From Streptomyces fungicidicus (lineage in GTDB: Bacteria > Actinomycetota > Actinomycetes > Streptomycetales > Streptomycetaceae), in the NCBI RefSeq assembly GCF_003665435.1, contig NZ_CP023407.1, forward strand, positions 6,382,501 through 6,446,500: DNA of 64,000 nucleotides, read 5' to 3'. Both the position numbers and the translations under genes were made by a program. The notes beneath the pieces were generated by a model. The model saw nothing but the letters and a program-made list of their open reading frames with translations. It did not search any database and had not been told where the DNA came from. Shown here piece after piece: positions 16,306 through 25,500 of the stretch. Every line of letters starts with the position of its first letter. Within the stretch, counting starts at the first letter, position 1.

Positions 16306-17136
16306 GTGTCCATCGGCAACTCCCCTGAAGACGAGCGTCCGTTCGAAGACGTTTCCGACGATTCCCGGCCCTCCGTCGGCCGGGCGCTGCAGCAGGCGCG
16401 CATCGCCGCCGGGCTCTCCGTCGGCGATGTCAGTACCGCCACCCGGGTCCGTATCGCCATCGTGCACGCCATCGAGGCGGACGACTTCGCCCCCTGCGGC
16501 GGAGACGTCTACGCACGCGGGCACATCCGGACCCTGGCCAAGGCCGTGCACCTCGACCCGGCCCCGCTGATCGCCCAGTACGACGCCGAGCACGGCGGAC
16601 GTCCGGCGCCGACCCCCGCCGCCCCGCTGTTCGAGGCGGAACGCATCCGTCCGGAGCGGCGCGGTCCCAACTGGACCGCCGCCATGGTCGCCGCCATCGT
16701 CGTCGTGATCGGCTTCGTCGGCTTCACGATGGTCAAGGGCGGGGACGAGGGCGGGACGACCGACGTCGCCGGAGGCGGCGAGCCCAGCGAGTCGCCCTCT
16801 GCCACCCCCAAGTCCAAGAAGCCCGTCGCACCCGAGCCCGAACCGTCGGACAGCGCCATCGCCGCCGCGCCGCAGGACAAGGTGACCGTCAAGGTCAGCG
16901 CCGCCGACGGACGCAGCTGGATCTCCGCCAAGGACCACAACGGTCGGCTGCTCTTCGACGGACTACTCAAGCAGGGCGAATCCAAGACGTTCCAGGACAG
17001 TTCCAAGGTCAACCTGGTCCTCGGCGACGCCGGCGCGATCGACCTGTACGTCAACGGCAAGAAGATCGAGGACGACTGGCAGCCGGGCGCCGTGGAGCGT
17101 CTGACCTACACCAAGGGCGACCCGCAGGCCGGATGA
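16306..17136 (+). CDS. RodZ-like helix-turn-helix membrane protein
   Basis: The protein (276 aa) has a RodZ layout: an N-terminal cytoplasmic HTH of the HTH_25 type (about 24-95, core GRALQQARIAAGLSVGDVST), one transmembrane helix (about 122-143, AAIVVVIGFVGFTMV), a Ser/Pro/Lys linker, and an extracellular DUF4115-like beta domain (about 185-270). In rods RodZ couples MreB to the cell-wall machinery; in streptomycetes the homologue is less studied, so the function is family-level only. The GTG start is preceded by gaaagg. A terminator follows before rimO. Confidence 0.82.
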   Translation: MSIGNSPEDERPFEDVSDDSRPSVGRALQQARIAAGLSVGDVSTATRVRIAIVHAIEADDFAPCGGDVYARGHIRTLAKAVHLDPAPLIAQYDAEHGGRPAPTPAAPLFEAERIRPERRGPNWTAAMVAAIVVVIGFVGFTMVKGGDEGGTTDVAGGGEPSESPSATPKSKKPVAPEPEPSDSAIAAAPQDKVTVKVSAADGRSWISAKDHNGRLLFDGLLKQGESKTFQDSSKVNLVLGDAGAIDLYVNGKKIEDDWQPGAVERLTYTKGDPQAG

Positions 17137-17160
17137 GCCACCGCGAAAGGTGCTTCGAAG

Positions 17161-17190
17161 ACGGGGTTGGCCGTGATCGGCCAACCCCGT
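17161..17190 (+). terminator. Terminator between rodZ-like gene and rimO
   Basis: ACGGGGTTGGCC (17161-17172), loop GTGATC, GGCCAACCCCGT. The 12-bp stem is perfect with no strong T-tract, as is common in high-GC actinobacteria. Confidence 0.7.
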
Positions 17191-17229
17191 CGACGTGGGG
17201 CGTCAGCGGGACGAAGTAGTCTTGAGCCC

Positions 17230-18705
17230 ATGCCTGAACGCCGTACCGTCGCACTCGTCACCCTTGGCTGCGCCCGTAACGAGGTGGACTCGGAGGAGCT
17301 CGCAGGCCGTTTGGAGGCGGACGGCTGGCAGCTCGTGGAGGACGCCGAGGAAGCGGACGTCGCCGTCGTCAACACCTGCGGCTTCGTCGAAGCCGCCAAG
17401 AAGGACTCCGTCGACGCCCTCCTGGAGGCCAACGACCTCAAGGGACAGGGAAGAACGCAGGCCGTCGTGGCGGTCGGCTGCATGGCCGAGCGGTACGGCA
17501 AGGAACTCGCCGAGGCCCTCCCCGAGGCCGACGGCGTGCTCGGCTTCGACGACTACGCCGACATCTCCGACCGCCTCCAGACCATCCTGAACGGCGGCAT
17601 CCACGCCTCGCACACCCCGCGCGACCGGCGCAAGCTGCTCCCGATCAGCCCGGCCGAGCGGCAGGACTCCGCCGCCGACGTGGCGCTCCCCGGACACGGC
17701 CCGGTGGACCTGCCGGAGGGCCTCGCCCCGGCGTCCGGCCCCCGGGCACCCCTGCGCCGCCGGCTGGACGGCTCCCCGGTGGCATCGGTGAAGCTCGCCT
17801 CCGGCTGCGACCGGCGCTGCTCCTTCTGCGCCATCCCCTCCTTCCGCGGCTCCTTCATCTCCCGCCGGCCCAGCGACGTGCTGAACGAGACGCGCTGGCT
17901 GGCCGAGCAGGGCGTGAAGGAGGTCATGCTGGTCTCCGAGAACAACACCTCCTACGGCAAGGACCTCGGCGACATCCGCCTGCTGGAGTCCCTGCTGCCC
18001 GAGCTCGCGGAGGTCGACGGCATCGAGCGGGTGCGGGTCAGCTACCTCCAGCCGGCCGAGATGCGGCCCGGTCTGATCGACGTGCTGACCTCCACCCCGA
18101 AGGTCGTGCCCTACTTCGACCTGTCCTTCCAGCACTCCGCGCCCGACGTGCTGCGCGCGATGCGCCGCTTCGGCGACACCGACCGGTTCCTGGAGCTGCT
18201 CGACACCATCCGGAGCAAGGCGCCCCAGGCCGGTGTCCGCTCCAACTTCATCGTCGGCTTCCCCGGCGAGTCCGCCGCCGACCTCGCCGAGCTGGAGCGG
18301 TTCCTGAACCACGCGCGCCTGGACGCCGTCGGCGTCTTCGGCTACTCCGACGAGGAGGGCACCGAGGCGGCGACGTACGACGGGAAGCTCGACGAGGACG
18401 TCGTCGCCGAACGGCTGGCCCGTGTCTCGCGGCTGGCCGAGGAACTCGTCTCGCAGCGCGCCGAGGAGCGGGTCGGCGAGACCGTGCACGTGCTGGTGGA
18501 GTCCGTCGACGAGGAAGAGGGCGTCCACGGCCGGGCGGCGCACCAGGCACCCGAGACCGACGGCCAGGTGCTGCTCACGAGCGGCGAGGGGCTGAGCATC
18601 GGCCGTATGGTCGAGGCGAAGGTGATCGGCACGGAAGGTGTCGACCTGGTGGCCGAGCCGCTGTTCCAGGGTTCGCCCGCGTGTACTGAGGAGGCGGGCA
18701 GATGA
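17230..18705 (+). CDS. rimO: Ribosomal protein S12 methylthiotransferase RimO
   Basis: The protein (491 aa) is a radical-SAM methylthiotransferase that modifies an Asp of ribosomal protein S12. The N-terminal UPF0004 domain carries cluster cysteines starting with LGCARN (Cys14), VNTCGF and VGCMAE. The radical-SAM site CDRRCSFC has Cys193, 197 and 200. The C-terminal TRAM domain is at about 425-480. It differs from MiaB (also in this window) in the linker and in RimO-type motifs such as LSFQHSAPDVLRAMRR. ATG 17230 opens directly into the UPF0004 strand. The stop overlaps the start of pgsA (ATGA). Confidence 0.94.
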   Translation: MPERRTVALVTLGCARNEVDSEELAGRLEADGWQLVEDAEEADVAVVNTCGFVEAAKKDSVDALLEANDLKGQGRTQAVVAVGCMAERYGKELAEALPEADGVLGFDDYADISDRLQTILNGGIHASHTPRDRRKLLPISPAERQDSAADVALPGHGPVDLPEGLAPASGPRAPLRRRLDGSPVASVKLASGCDRRCSFCAIPSFRGSFISRRPSDVLNETRWLAEQGVKEVMLVSENNTSYGKDLGDIRLLESLLPELAEVDGIERVRVSYLQPAEMRPGLIDVLTSTPKVVPYFDLSFQHSAPDVLRAMRRFGDTDRFLELLDTIRSKAPQAGVRSNFIVGFPGESAADLAELERFLNHARLDAVGVFGYSDEEGTEAATYDGKLDEDVVAERLARVSRLAEELVSQRAEERVGETVHVLVESVDEEEGVHGRAAHQAPETDGQVLLTSGEGLSIGRMVEAKVIGTEGVDLVAEPLFQGSPACTEEAGR

Positions 18706-19574
18706 CGGGTGTCCCGGCATCGGCGGCGGGCGGCCCCTCCGGTGCGAGGAGGGCGGCGGGCGCCGGCCCCGGTGGCCCGGTGCCCGGCCGTGCGGCGGCC
18801 CGGGAGTCCCGGGGCCCGGGGCCGTCCGGCGCGGGCGCGGCACGACGGAGTCTGACCGGCCGCGGCGCGGGGACGCACGGCGACGAGGCCGCACCCGCGG
18901 CGGCGCCGGACGGCACCGAGGGCGTGACCGCCGAGGACGGTACGAGGCCGGCGCGCGGCGCGAAGATCGCGGCGGCGGCCGTGAACCAGGCCAGCGTCTG
19001 GAACATCGCCAACCTGCTGACCATGCTGCGGCTGCTGCTGGTGCCCGCGTTCGTGATGCTGATGCTCGCCGACGGCGGCTACGACCCGGCGTGGCGGTCG
19101 TTCGCCTGGGCGGCCTTCGCCATCGCCATGATCACCGACCTGTTCGACGGTCATCTGGCGCGCACCTACGACCTCGTCACGGACTTCGGGAAGATCGCCG
19201 ACCCCATCGCCGACAAGGCGATCATGGGTGCCGCGCTGGTCTGCCTCTCCGTGCTGGGCGATCTCCCGTGGTGGGTCACCGGAATCATCCTCGGCCGGGA
19301 ACTCGGCGTCACCCTGCTGCGTTTCCTGGTCATTCGCTACGGCGTGATCCCGGCCAGCCGCGGAGGCAAGCTGAAGACCCTCACCCAGGGCATCGCCGTC
19401 GGTATGTACGTACTGGCGCTGACCGGGTGGCTGGCCACGCTGCGGTGGTGGGTGATGGCCGCGGCGGTCGTGCTGACCGTGGCGACGGGGCTCGACTATG
19501 TGAAACAGGCCATTGTGCTGCGCAGGCAGGGAATCGCGGAGCGCGAGGCCGCATTGGAGGAGACGGAAGCGTGA
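18702..19574 (+). CDS. pgsA: CDP-diacylglycerol-glycerol-3-phosphate 3-phosphatidyltransferase
   Basis: The protein (290 aa) makes phosphatidylglycerophosphate, the first committed step to PG and cardiolipin. The CDP-alcohol phosphotransferase signature is complete: DLFDGHLARTYDLVTDFG then KIADPIADK, from about residue 145. Five or six hydrophobic helices follow 'NIANLLTMLRLLLVPAFVML'. The first about 95 residues are low-complexity Gly/Ala/Pro/Arg, absent from short PgsA proteins; a later start is possible, but this ATG overlaps the rimO stop, favouring coupled translation. The end overlaps cinA (GTGA). Confidence 0.92.
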   Translation: MTGVPASAAGGPSGARRAAGAGPGGPVPGRAAARESRGPGPSGAGAARRSLTGRGAGTHGDEAAPAAAPDGTEGVTAEDGTRPARGAKIAAAAVNQASVWNIANLLTMLRLLLVPAFVMLMLADGGYDPAWRSFAWAAFAIAMITDLFDGHLARTYDLVTDFGKIADPIADKAIMGAALVCLSVLGDLPWWVTGIILGRELGVTLLRFLVIRYGVIPASRGGKLKTLTQGIAVGMYVLALTGWLATLRWWVMAAAVVLTVATGLDYVKQAIVLRRQGIAEREAALEETEA

Positions 19575-20116
19575 GTTCCGAGGCCGCCGAAGTGGTGCGA
19601 CTACTCACCGTGAACGGCGGAACGCTCGCCGTCGCCGAGTCGCTGACCGGTGGCCTGGTGGCGGCGGAGATCACTTCGGTGCCCGGGGCCTCCAAGGTCT
19701 TCCGGGGGTCGGTGACGGCGTACGCCACCGCACTCAAGCGGGAACTGCTCGGTGTGGACGCCACCCTGCTGGCGGAGCGCGGGGCGGTGGATCCGCAGGT
19801 GGCGGCCCAGATGGCGGCCGGTGTCCGTAAGGCGCTGGGCGCCGACTGGGGCATCGCCACCACCGGTGTCGCCGGTCCCGACCGCCAGGACGGGCAGGAT
19901 GTGGGCACCGTTTTCGTCGCCGTGGACGGGCCCTCGGGAGCGGGCGCCGGTTCCGCCCGCGGCGGAAAAGTGGCGCATCTGCGGTTGAACGGCGACCGTG
20001 CGGAAATTCGTATGGAGAGTGTACGGAGCGTACTCGCACTGCTTCTGACGGAGCTTGCGGGCGAACAGACCGGGAATGAGCGGGCACAGGATACGGAACG
20101 GAACGGGGGGTTTTGA
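19571..20116 (+). CDS. CinA-family nicotinamide-nucleotide amidohydrolase
   Basis: The protein (181 aa) consists of the CinA C-terminal (PncC) domain alone, which hydrolyses NMN to nicotinate mononucleotide. Visible motifs: TLAVAESLTGGLVAAEIT near the start, GASKVFRGSVTAY, RGAVDPQVAAQMAAGVRK, and IATTGVAGPDR. It lacks the N-terminal MoCF-like domain of full CinA. GTG overlaps the pgsA stop, so rimO-pgsA-cinA are translationally coupled, and clgR follows 110 nt later, the usual actinobacterial order. Confidence 0.9.
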   Translation: MSSEAAEVVRLLTVNGGTLAVAESLTGGLVAAEITSVPGASKVFRGSVTAYATALKRELLGVDATLLAERGAVDPQVAAQMAAGVRKALGADWGIATTGVAGPDRQDGQDVGTVFVAVDGPSGAGAGSARGGKVAHLRLNGDRAEIRMESVRSVLALLLTELAGEQTGNERAQDTERNGGF

Positions 20117-20225
20117 TGTTTGCAGCCCTGAGTGAACACGACATCGCTCCCCGCACGGCCGCGGCGCTAGGCGGTACGGTGGGGCGAGAAGGATGCGGCT
20201 ACGCGGTCCGAGGAGGGAGCCACCG

Positions 20226-20606
20226 ATGATTCTGCTCCGTCGCCTGCTGGGTGACGTGCTGCGTCGGCAGCGCCAGCGCCAGGGCCGTACTCTGCGCGAA
20301 GTCTCCTCGTCCGCCCGAGTCTCACTCGGCTATCTCTCCGAGGTGGAGCGGGGGCAGAAGGAGGCTTCCTCCGAGCTGCTCTCCGCCATCTGCGACGCGT
20401 TGGACGTACGGATGTCCGAGCTCATGCGGGAAGTGAGTGACGAACTCGCTCTCGCCGAGCTGGCCCAGTCTGCTGCAGCGACCCCCAGCGAGCCCGTTCC
20501 CACGCCGGTTCGTCCGATGCTGGGTTCCGTTTCGGTGACCGGTGTGCCACCGGAACGGGTGACCATCAAGGCGCCCGCCGAGGCGGTGGACGTCGTCGCC
20601 GCGTGA
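20226..20606 (+). CDS. clgR: ClgR, XRE-family activator of clp protease genes
   Basis: The protein (126 aa) has an N-terminal Cro/C1-type HTH (about 8-62): GRTLREVSSSARVSLGYLSE then VERGQKEASSELLSAICDAL, the characteristic ClgR helix sequence. In Streptomyces ClgR activates clpP1P2, clpC and lon. The sequence ends VVAA. A C-terminal Ala-Ala is the published basis for ClgR being degraded by ClpP, giving feedback. ATG 20226 follows ggagggag. I looked for a ClgR operator in the 110-nt upstream gap and did not find a convincing one. A strong terminator follows. Confidence 0.92.
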   Translation: MILLRRLLGDVLRRQRQRQGRTLREVSSSARVSLGYLSEVERGQKEASSELLSAICDALDVRMSELMREVSDELALAELAQSAAATPSEPVPTPVRPMLGSVSVTGVPPERVTIKAPAEAVDVVAA

Positions 20607-20631
20607 GCGCGGCGCTCTGAAGGTGTGAGAG

Positions 20632-20683
20632 ACCCCGGCAGGGGCCCCTCCGGGAGATCCGGAGGGGCGCGGCCGGGGTTTTC
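20632..20683 (+). terminator. clgR terminator
   Basis: Outer stem ccccggc ... gccgggg with inner stem cccctccgg/ccggagggg, followed by TTTT. This separates clgR from dpsB. Confidence 0.88.
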
Positions 20684-20776
20684 GCATGCCCGGGGTGCTC
20701 CCGTGTGCGCTTGCCGGTGCGGCGCGTGACGGTCATCGTTGAGGAACGAGGCGGGGGGCCAGCCACGGAGGTGCGG

Positions 20777-21247
20777 ATGTACGTCGTGAAGAGCCCGTTG
20801 TCCGACGAGAACCTGAAGACCGTGTCCGAGGCGCTGCAGGGCGCGTTGGTGGACCTGGTGGATCTGGCCCTGGTGGCCAAGCAGATCCACTGGAACGTGG
20901 TCGGGCCACGCTTCCGTTCCGTGCATCTCCAACTCGACGAGGTCGTGACCGTGGCGCGCACCCACTCCGACACCGTGGCGGAGCGCTCCGCGGCGCTGGG
21001 CGTCTCGCCCGACGGACGTGCCGCCACGGTCGCCGTCGGCAGCGGGATCGGCGTGACCCCCGAGGGCTGGGTGGACGACTCGGCGGCGGTGGGCGCGCTC
21101 GTGGAGGCGCTGGGCGCGGTGATCTCCCGCATGCGCGAGCGGGTGACGGCGACCGCGGATCCGGACCCGGTGAGCCAGGACATCCTCATCGCGATCACCG
21201 CGGACCTGGAGAAGCAGCACTGGATGTTCCAGGCCGAGAACGGGTGA
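20777..21247 (+). CDS. dpsB: Dps-family ferritin-like DNA-protection protein (DpsB-like)
   Basis: The protein (156 aa) has the Dps fold. The inter-subunit ferroxidase residues are complete with correct spacing: His38 (KQIHWNVVG), His50, Asp54, Asp65 and Glu69. It therefore should oxidise and store iron. N- and C-terminal tails are short, without the Lys-rich tail that binds DNA in E. coli Dps, in keeping with S. coelicolor DpsB at the same locus. Start ATG 20777 has ggagg upstream; an in-frame 24-residue extension would give a longer tail but has no ribosome site. Confidence 0.9.
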   Translation: MYVVKSPLSDENLKTVSEALQGALVDLVDLALVAKQIHWNVVGPRFRSVHLQLDEVVTVARTHSDTVAERSAALGVSPDGRAATVAVGSGIGVTPEGWVDDSAAVGALVEALGAVISRMRERVTATADPDPVSQDILIAITADLEKQHWMFQAENG

Positions 21248-21373
21248 CGTGACCCCGGGGGACCGTGGGCCCTTCACCGAGCCGGGCGCGGCACCGGATG
21301 CTCCCGTGTGCCGGCGGTGCGCTCTGTGCGCGGGGCCGCGCGGTCTCCTGGCGTCGGGCCGGGGGTGGCGGCC

Positions 21374-21628
21374 GTGACGACGACGGGGCGGTGGGTGCGC
21401 CGCGGTGCGGTGGTGGGCCTCGGGGCGCTGTGGTGGTGGGCGGTGGCGCGACTGGTGCTGGCGCCCGACGCCGGGGCGGTGGAAGGGGCGGTGGCGGCCG
21501 GCGGATGGGGGCTCAGCGTGCTGCCGGTGCACTGCATGCCCAAGGCGCGGGCGAAGGGCGCCCTCGCGGCCGGGCGGTGGCGGCGGGCCTGGCGGTACTG
21601 GCAGGGGAGCAGGGACGTCGGCGGCTGA
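21374..21628 (+). CDS. Small membrane protein of unknown function
   Basis: The protein (84 aa) has two hydrophobic stretches (about 9-28 and 35-50) and a basic C-terminus (KARAKGALAAGRWRRAWRYW). No family recognised. GTG 21374 is preceded by gggggtggcg; a longer in-frame start at 21308 exists. Coding is supported only by codon bias and position between dpsB and nei2. Confidence 0.5.
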   Translation: MTTTGRWVRRGAVVGLGALWWWAVARLVLAPDAGAVEGAVAAGGWGLSVLPVHCMPKARAKGALAAGRWRRAWRYWQGSRDVGG

Positions 21629-21661
21629 GCGGGCGGGCGTGCGCCGGTGCGCCCACGGGCG

Positions 21662-22468
21662 TCAACGCGTCGTGGTGGGTGCCGGGCCCGGTTGGCAGGT
21701 GGGGCACCAGTAGGTGGGACGTTCACGGGAGCCGTCGCCCTGCTCGGCGACGCGGAGGGGGGTGCGGCAGCGCAGACAGGGGCGGCGGGCGCGGCCGTAC
21801 ACGTACAGGTCCTGGCCGCGGCGGCCCGTGGTGTTGCGGATCGGACGTTCGCGGTTGAACTCCAGCAGCTTCTTCGCGAGCCCCGGCAGCTTCGCGGACC
21901 GGTCGGCGGGCAGGCCGCCCACGGGGAGCCACGGGGTGACGCCGAGCAGGAAGCACAGTTCGCTCTTGAAGACATTGCCGACGCCGGCGAGGTTGCGCTG
22001 GTCCAGGAGGGCCTCGCCGAGCGGGCGGGCCGGGTCCTTCAGCAGGTTGGCCAGCGCGAGGTCCGGGTCCCAGTCCGGGCCGAGGAGGTCGGGGCCGAGG
22101 TGGCCGACCGCACGGTCCTCCTCGGTGGTACGGATCAGTTCCAGGACGGGGAGCCGGTAGCCGACGGCCGTACGGTCGGCGTTGCCCAGGATCGCGCGGA
22201 TCTGGTGGGAGGGTCCGCCGTTCCACCGCTGCCCCTCGGCGTAGATCCGCCAGGAGCCGTCCATCCTCAGGTGCGAGTGCAGGGTCAGACCGCCCTCGAC
22301 GCGGGTCAGCAGATGTTTGCCGCGCGGGGTGACGTCCAGCACGGCGCGGCCGGTGAGGTCGGCCGTGGCGAACCGGGGCACCCGGAGGTCGCTGCGGAGC
22401 AGCACCTTGCCGGCGAGGGCGTCGTTCAGCCGCCGTGCGGCCTGCCAGACCGTATCTCCTTCGGGCAT
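21662..22468 (-). CDS. nei2: Fpg/Nei-family DNA glycosylase (endonuclease VIII, Nei2)
   Basis: The protein (268 aa) removes oxidised bases and nicks the abasic site. It starts MPEGDTVWQAARRL: after removal of Met, Pro1 is the catalytic nucleophile and Glu2 the acid. Lys of PRGKHLL and the helix-two-turn-helix region (NLAGVGNVFKSELCFL) are present. The C-terminal zinc finger has CLRC ... CPTC spacing (about 236-262). It lies 56 nt downstream of lhr on the same strand, so the two are likely co-transcribed. Function at family level is secure; substrate preference is not. Confidence 0.9.
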   Translation of the reverse strand: MPEGDTVWQAARRLNDALAGKVLLRSDLRVPRFATADLTGRAVLDVTPRGKHLLTRVEGGLTLHSHLRMDGSWRIYAEGQRWNGGPSHQIRAILGNADRTAVGYRLPVLELIRTTEEDRAVGHLGPDLLGPDWDPDLALANLLKDPARPLGEALLDQRNLAGVGNVFKSELCFLLGVTPWLPVGGLPADRSAKLPGLAKKLLEFNRERPIRNTTGRRGQDLYVYGRARRPCLRCRTPLRVAEQGDGSRERPTYWCPTCQPGPAPTTTR

Positions 22469-22524
22469 GCGTCAAGGGTGGCACGCCGGCGCCGTACGGG
22501 GGCTGCGGGCCGTCGGGTGTCGCG

Positions 22525-25500
22525 TCAGGCACGCAGCCGCAGCCCCCGGGGCGTGGCGACGAAGCCCGCCGTCTCCAGGAGGCCGCCCAGGGGGGAGGTC
22601 AGTGCCGAGGCGCCGTTGATCCGTTCCACCGTGACCGTGCCGAGGGAGCCCGCGCGGGCGGCCGCGGCGAGGGCCTCCGCGGCGGCCGGGAGCCGGGAGT
22701 CCTCGGCCGGTTCGCCGTCGGGGCCGGCGGGCCAGGCCAGCAGCGTCTTGCCGCCGCGCTCCATGTAGAGCGTCAGCTCGCCGTCCACCAGCACCAGCAG
22801 GGAGCCCGCCTTGCGGCCCGGCTTGTGTCCGGCGCCGGTCGGGGGCTCGGGCCAGCCCAGCGCGGCACCGTAGGCGTTCGCCGGGTCGGCGGCGGCGAGG
22901 ACCACGGCACGTCCGGCACGCTCCGCCCCGGTACGCCGGCCGGCGAAGGGGTCGTACGTCGGACGCCCGCCGTTCTGCCACGGCGGAGGGGAGTCGGGGG
23001 CCAGGTCGCGCGGGGAGACGTAGTCGCCCGGTGAGAGGCGGGGGTGCCGCGCGTCGTCCGGGGCGGTCTCGAAGGGGTCGGGCAGGCCGGCCCCGGACGA
23101 GGCCGGGACGGGGGCCGGGAAGCCGTCGCCGCGCTCGCGGGCGTTGGCCGCCGCGCGGAGGCGGTCCACCGCCCCGTCCATGGCGAACTGGGCGGCGCCC
23201 AGGCCCTCCACCACATAGCCGCGGCGGGCCTGCCCGGTCTCCTCGAAGGCGGACAGGATGCGGTACACGGCGGAGAAGCCGCCCTCGACGCCCTCCGCGG
23301 AGACGGCCCCGCGGGTCACCACACCGTGCCGGTCGAGCAGGGTGCGGGCCAGCGCGTGGGCGCGGACCGTGGGATCGGTGTCCCGGTCCGGGAGCAGGGA
23401 CCAGCGGCCCGCGACGGTCGGCGGACCGGTCCGGGAGGCGGTGCGGGCGGCCGCGGTGAGCGAGCCGTAGCGCCCGCGCGGGACCGGGCGTTTCGCGCGG
23501 TGGGCGGTGGAGCCCGCGGTGCGGCCGGAGCCCAGCACGGCGCGCATGGGGGAGAGCGTGTCGTTGGTCAGCCGTCCGGACCAGGCGAGGTCCCACAGGG
23601 CGTCGGCCAGCTGCGGATCGCCGGCCTCCGGGTGGGTGGTGGCGCGGACCTGGTCGGCGATCTGCCGGAAGAACAGTCCGTAGCCACCGGCCAGGGCGTC
23701 CAGGACGGACTGGTGCAGGGCGGTCGGCTCCAGGGGATGCGGGGGCGGCAGGAGCAGCGGGGCCGCGTCGGCGAGGTAGAGGGAGACCCAGCCGTCCTTC
23801 CCGGGCAGTGACCCGGCACCGGCCCACACCACCTCCCCGGCCGCGGTGAGCTCGTCCAGCATCCCCGGGGCGTAGTCCGTCACCCGGGACGGCAGGACCA
23901 GCTTCTCCAGGGCGGACGCGGGCACGGAAGCGCCCTGCAGCTGTTCGACGGCGCGCACCAGGCCGTCGACGCCGCGCAGGGAGTGGCCCCTGCCGATGTG
24001 CTGCCACTGCGGGAGGAACTGGGCGAGCGCGGGCGGCGGCACCGGCTCCAGCTCGTGCCGCAGCGCGGCCAGGGAACGCCGGCGCAGCCGGCGCAGCACG
24101 GCCGCGTCGCACCACTCCTGTCCGATCCCGGCCGGGTGGAACTCGCCCTGGACGACCCGGCCCGCCGCGGAGAGCCGTTGCAGCGCGCCCTCGGTGACCG
24201 CGACGCCCAGTCCGAAGCGGGCCGCAGCGGTGGCCGAGGTGAAGGGGCCGTGGGTGCGCGCGTACCGCGCGAGGAGGTCGCCGAGGGGGTCCTTCACGGG
24301 TTCGGTGAACGCCTCCGGCACACCGACCGGAAGCGCCGTGCCCAGCGCGTCGCGCAGCCGTCCCGCGTCCTCGATCGCCGCCCAGTGGTCGGCGCCGGCC
24401 ACCCGCACCCGGATCGCGCGCCGCGCGGAGGCGAGCTCCCGCGCCCACTGCGGCTCGGCGCCGCGTTCGGCCAGCTCGGCGTCGGTGAGCGGGCCCAGCA
24501 TCCGCAGCAGGTCGGCCACGCCCTCCGCGTCCTTGACCCGCCGGTCCTCGGTGAGCCACTGCAGCTCGCTCTCCAGCTCGGTCAGCACCTCGGCGTCGAG
24601 CAGCTCGCGCAGCTCCGCCTGTCCGAGCAGCTCGGCCAGCAGCCTGGAGTCCAGCGACAGGGCGGCGGCGCGGCGCTCGGCGAGCGGGGAGTCGCCCTCG
24701 TACAGGAACTGGGCGACGTAGCCGAAGAGCAGGGAGCGGGCGAAGGGGGACGCCTCCGGCGTGGTGACCTCCACGAGGCGCACCTTGCGGGACTCCAGGT
24801 CGCCCATCAGCTCGACGAGGCCGGGGACGTCGAAGACGTCCTGGAGGCATTCGCGGACCGCCTCCAGAACGATCGGGAACGAGCCGAACTCGCCGGCCAC
24901 CTGGAGCAGCTGCGAGGCGCGCTGACGCTGCTGCCACAGCGGTGTGCGGCGGCCGGGGTTGCGGCGCGGCAGCAGCAGCGCGCGGGCGGCGCACTCGCGG
25001 AACCGGGAGGCGAACAGCGCCGAGCCGCCCACCTGGTCGGTGACGACCTGGTCGACCTCGCCCTTGTCGAAGACGACGTCGGCCGCGCCCACCGGGGCCT
25101 GGTCCGCGTCGTACTCGGTGCCGGCCTTCACCGGCTCCTGGTCGAGCAGGTCGAGACCCATCAGGTCGGCGTCCGGCAGGCGCAGCACGATGCCGTCGTC
25201 GGCGTGCATCACCTGGGCGTCCATGCCGTACCGCTCGGAGAGGCGGGCGCCGAGCGCGAGCGCCCACGGGGCGTGCACCTGGGCCCCGAACGGGGAGTGC
25301 ACGACGACCCGCCAGTCGCCCAGCTCGTCCCGGAAGCGCTCCACGACGATGGTGCGGTCGTCCGGGACGTGGCCGCAGGCCTCGCGCTGTTCGTCGAGGT
25401 AGGACAGCACGTTGTCGGCGGCCCAGGCGTCGAGGCCCGCGGTGAGGAGCCGCAGCCGGGCGTCCTCCTTGGACAGCGCGCCCACCTCGCGCAGGAAGGC

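Noticed and set aside
20117..20225. ClgR autoregulatory operator
   Set aside because: CGC/GCG half-sites occur by chance in this composition; none has the expected spacing and flanks.
22472..25267. Long out-of-frame ORFs in the lhr region on both strands, including 23983-27459 plus
   Set aside because: Compositional shadows of lhr with Arg/Pro/Gly-rich translations. The lhr frame itself has continuous helicase motifs.
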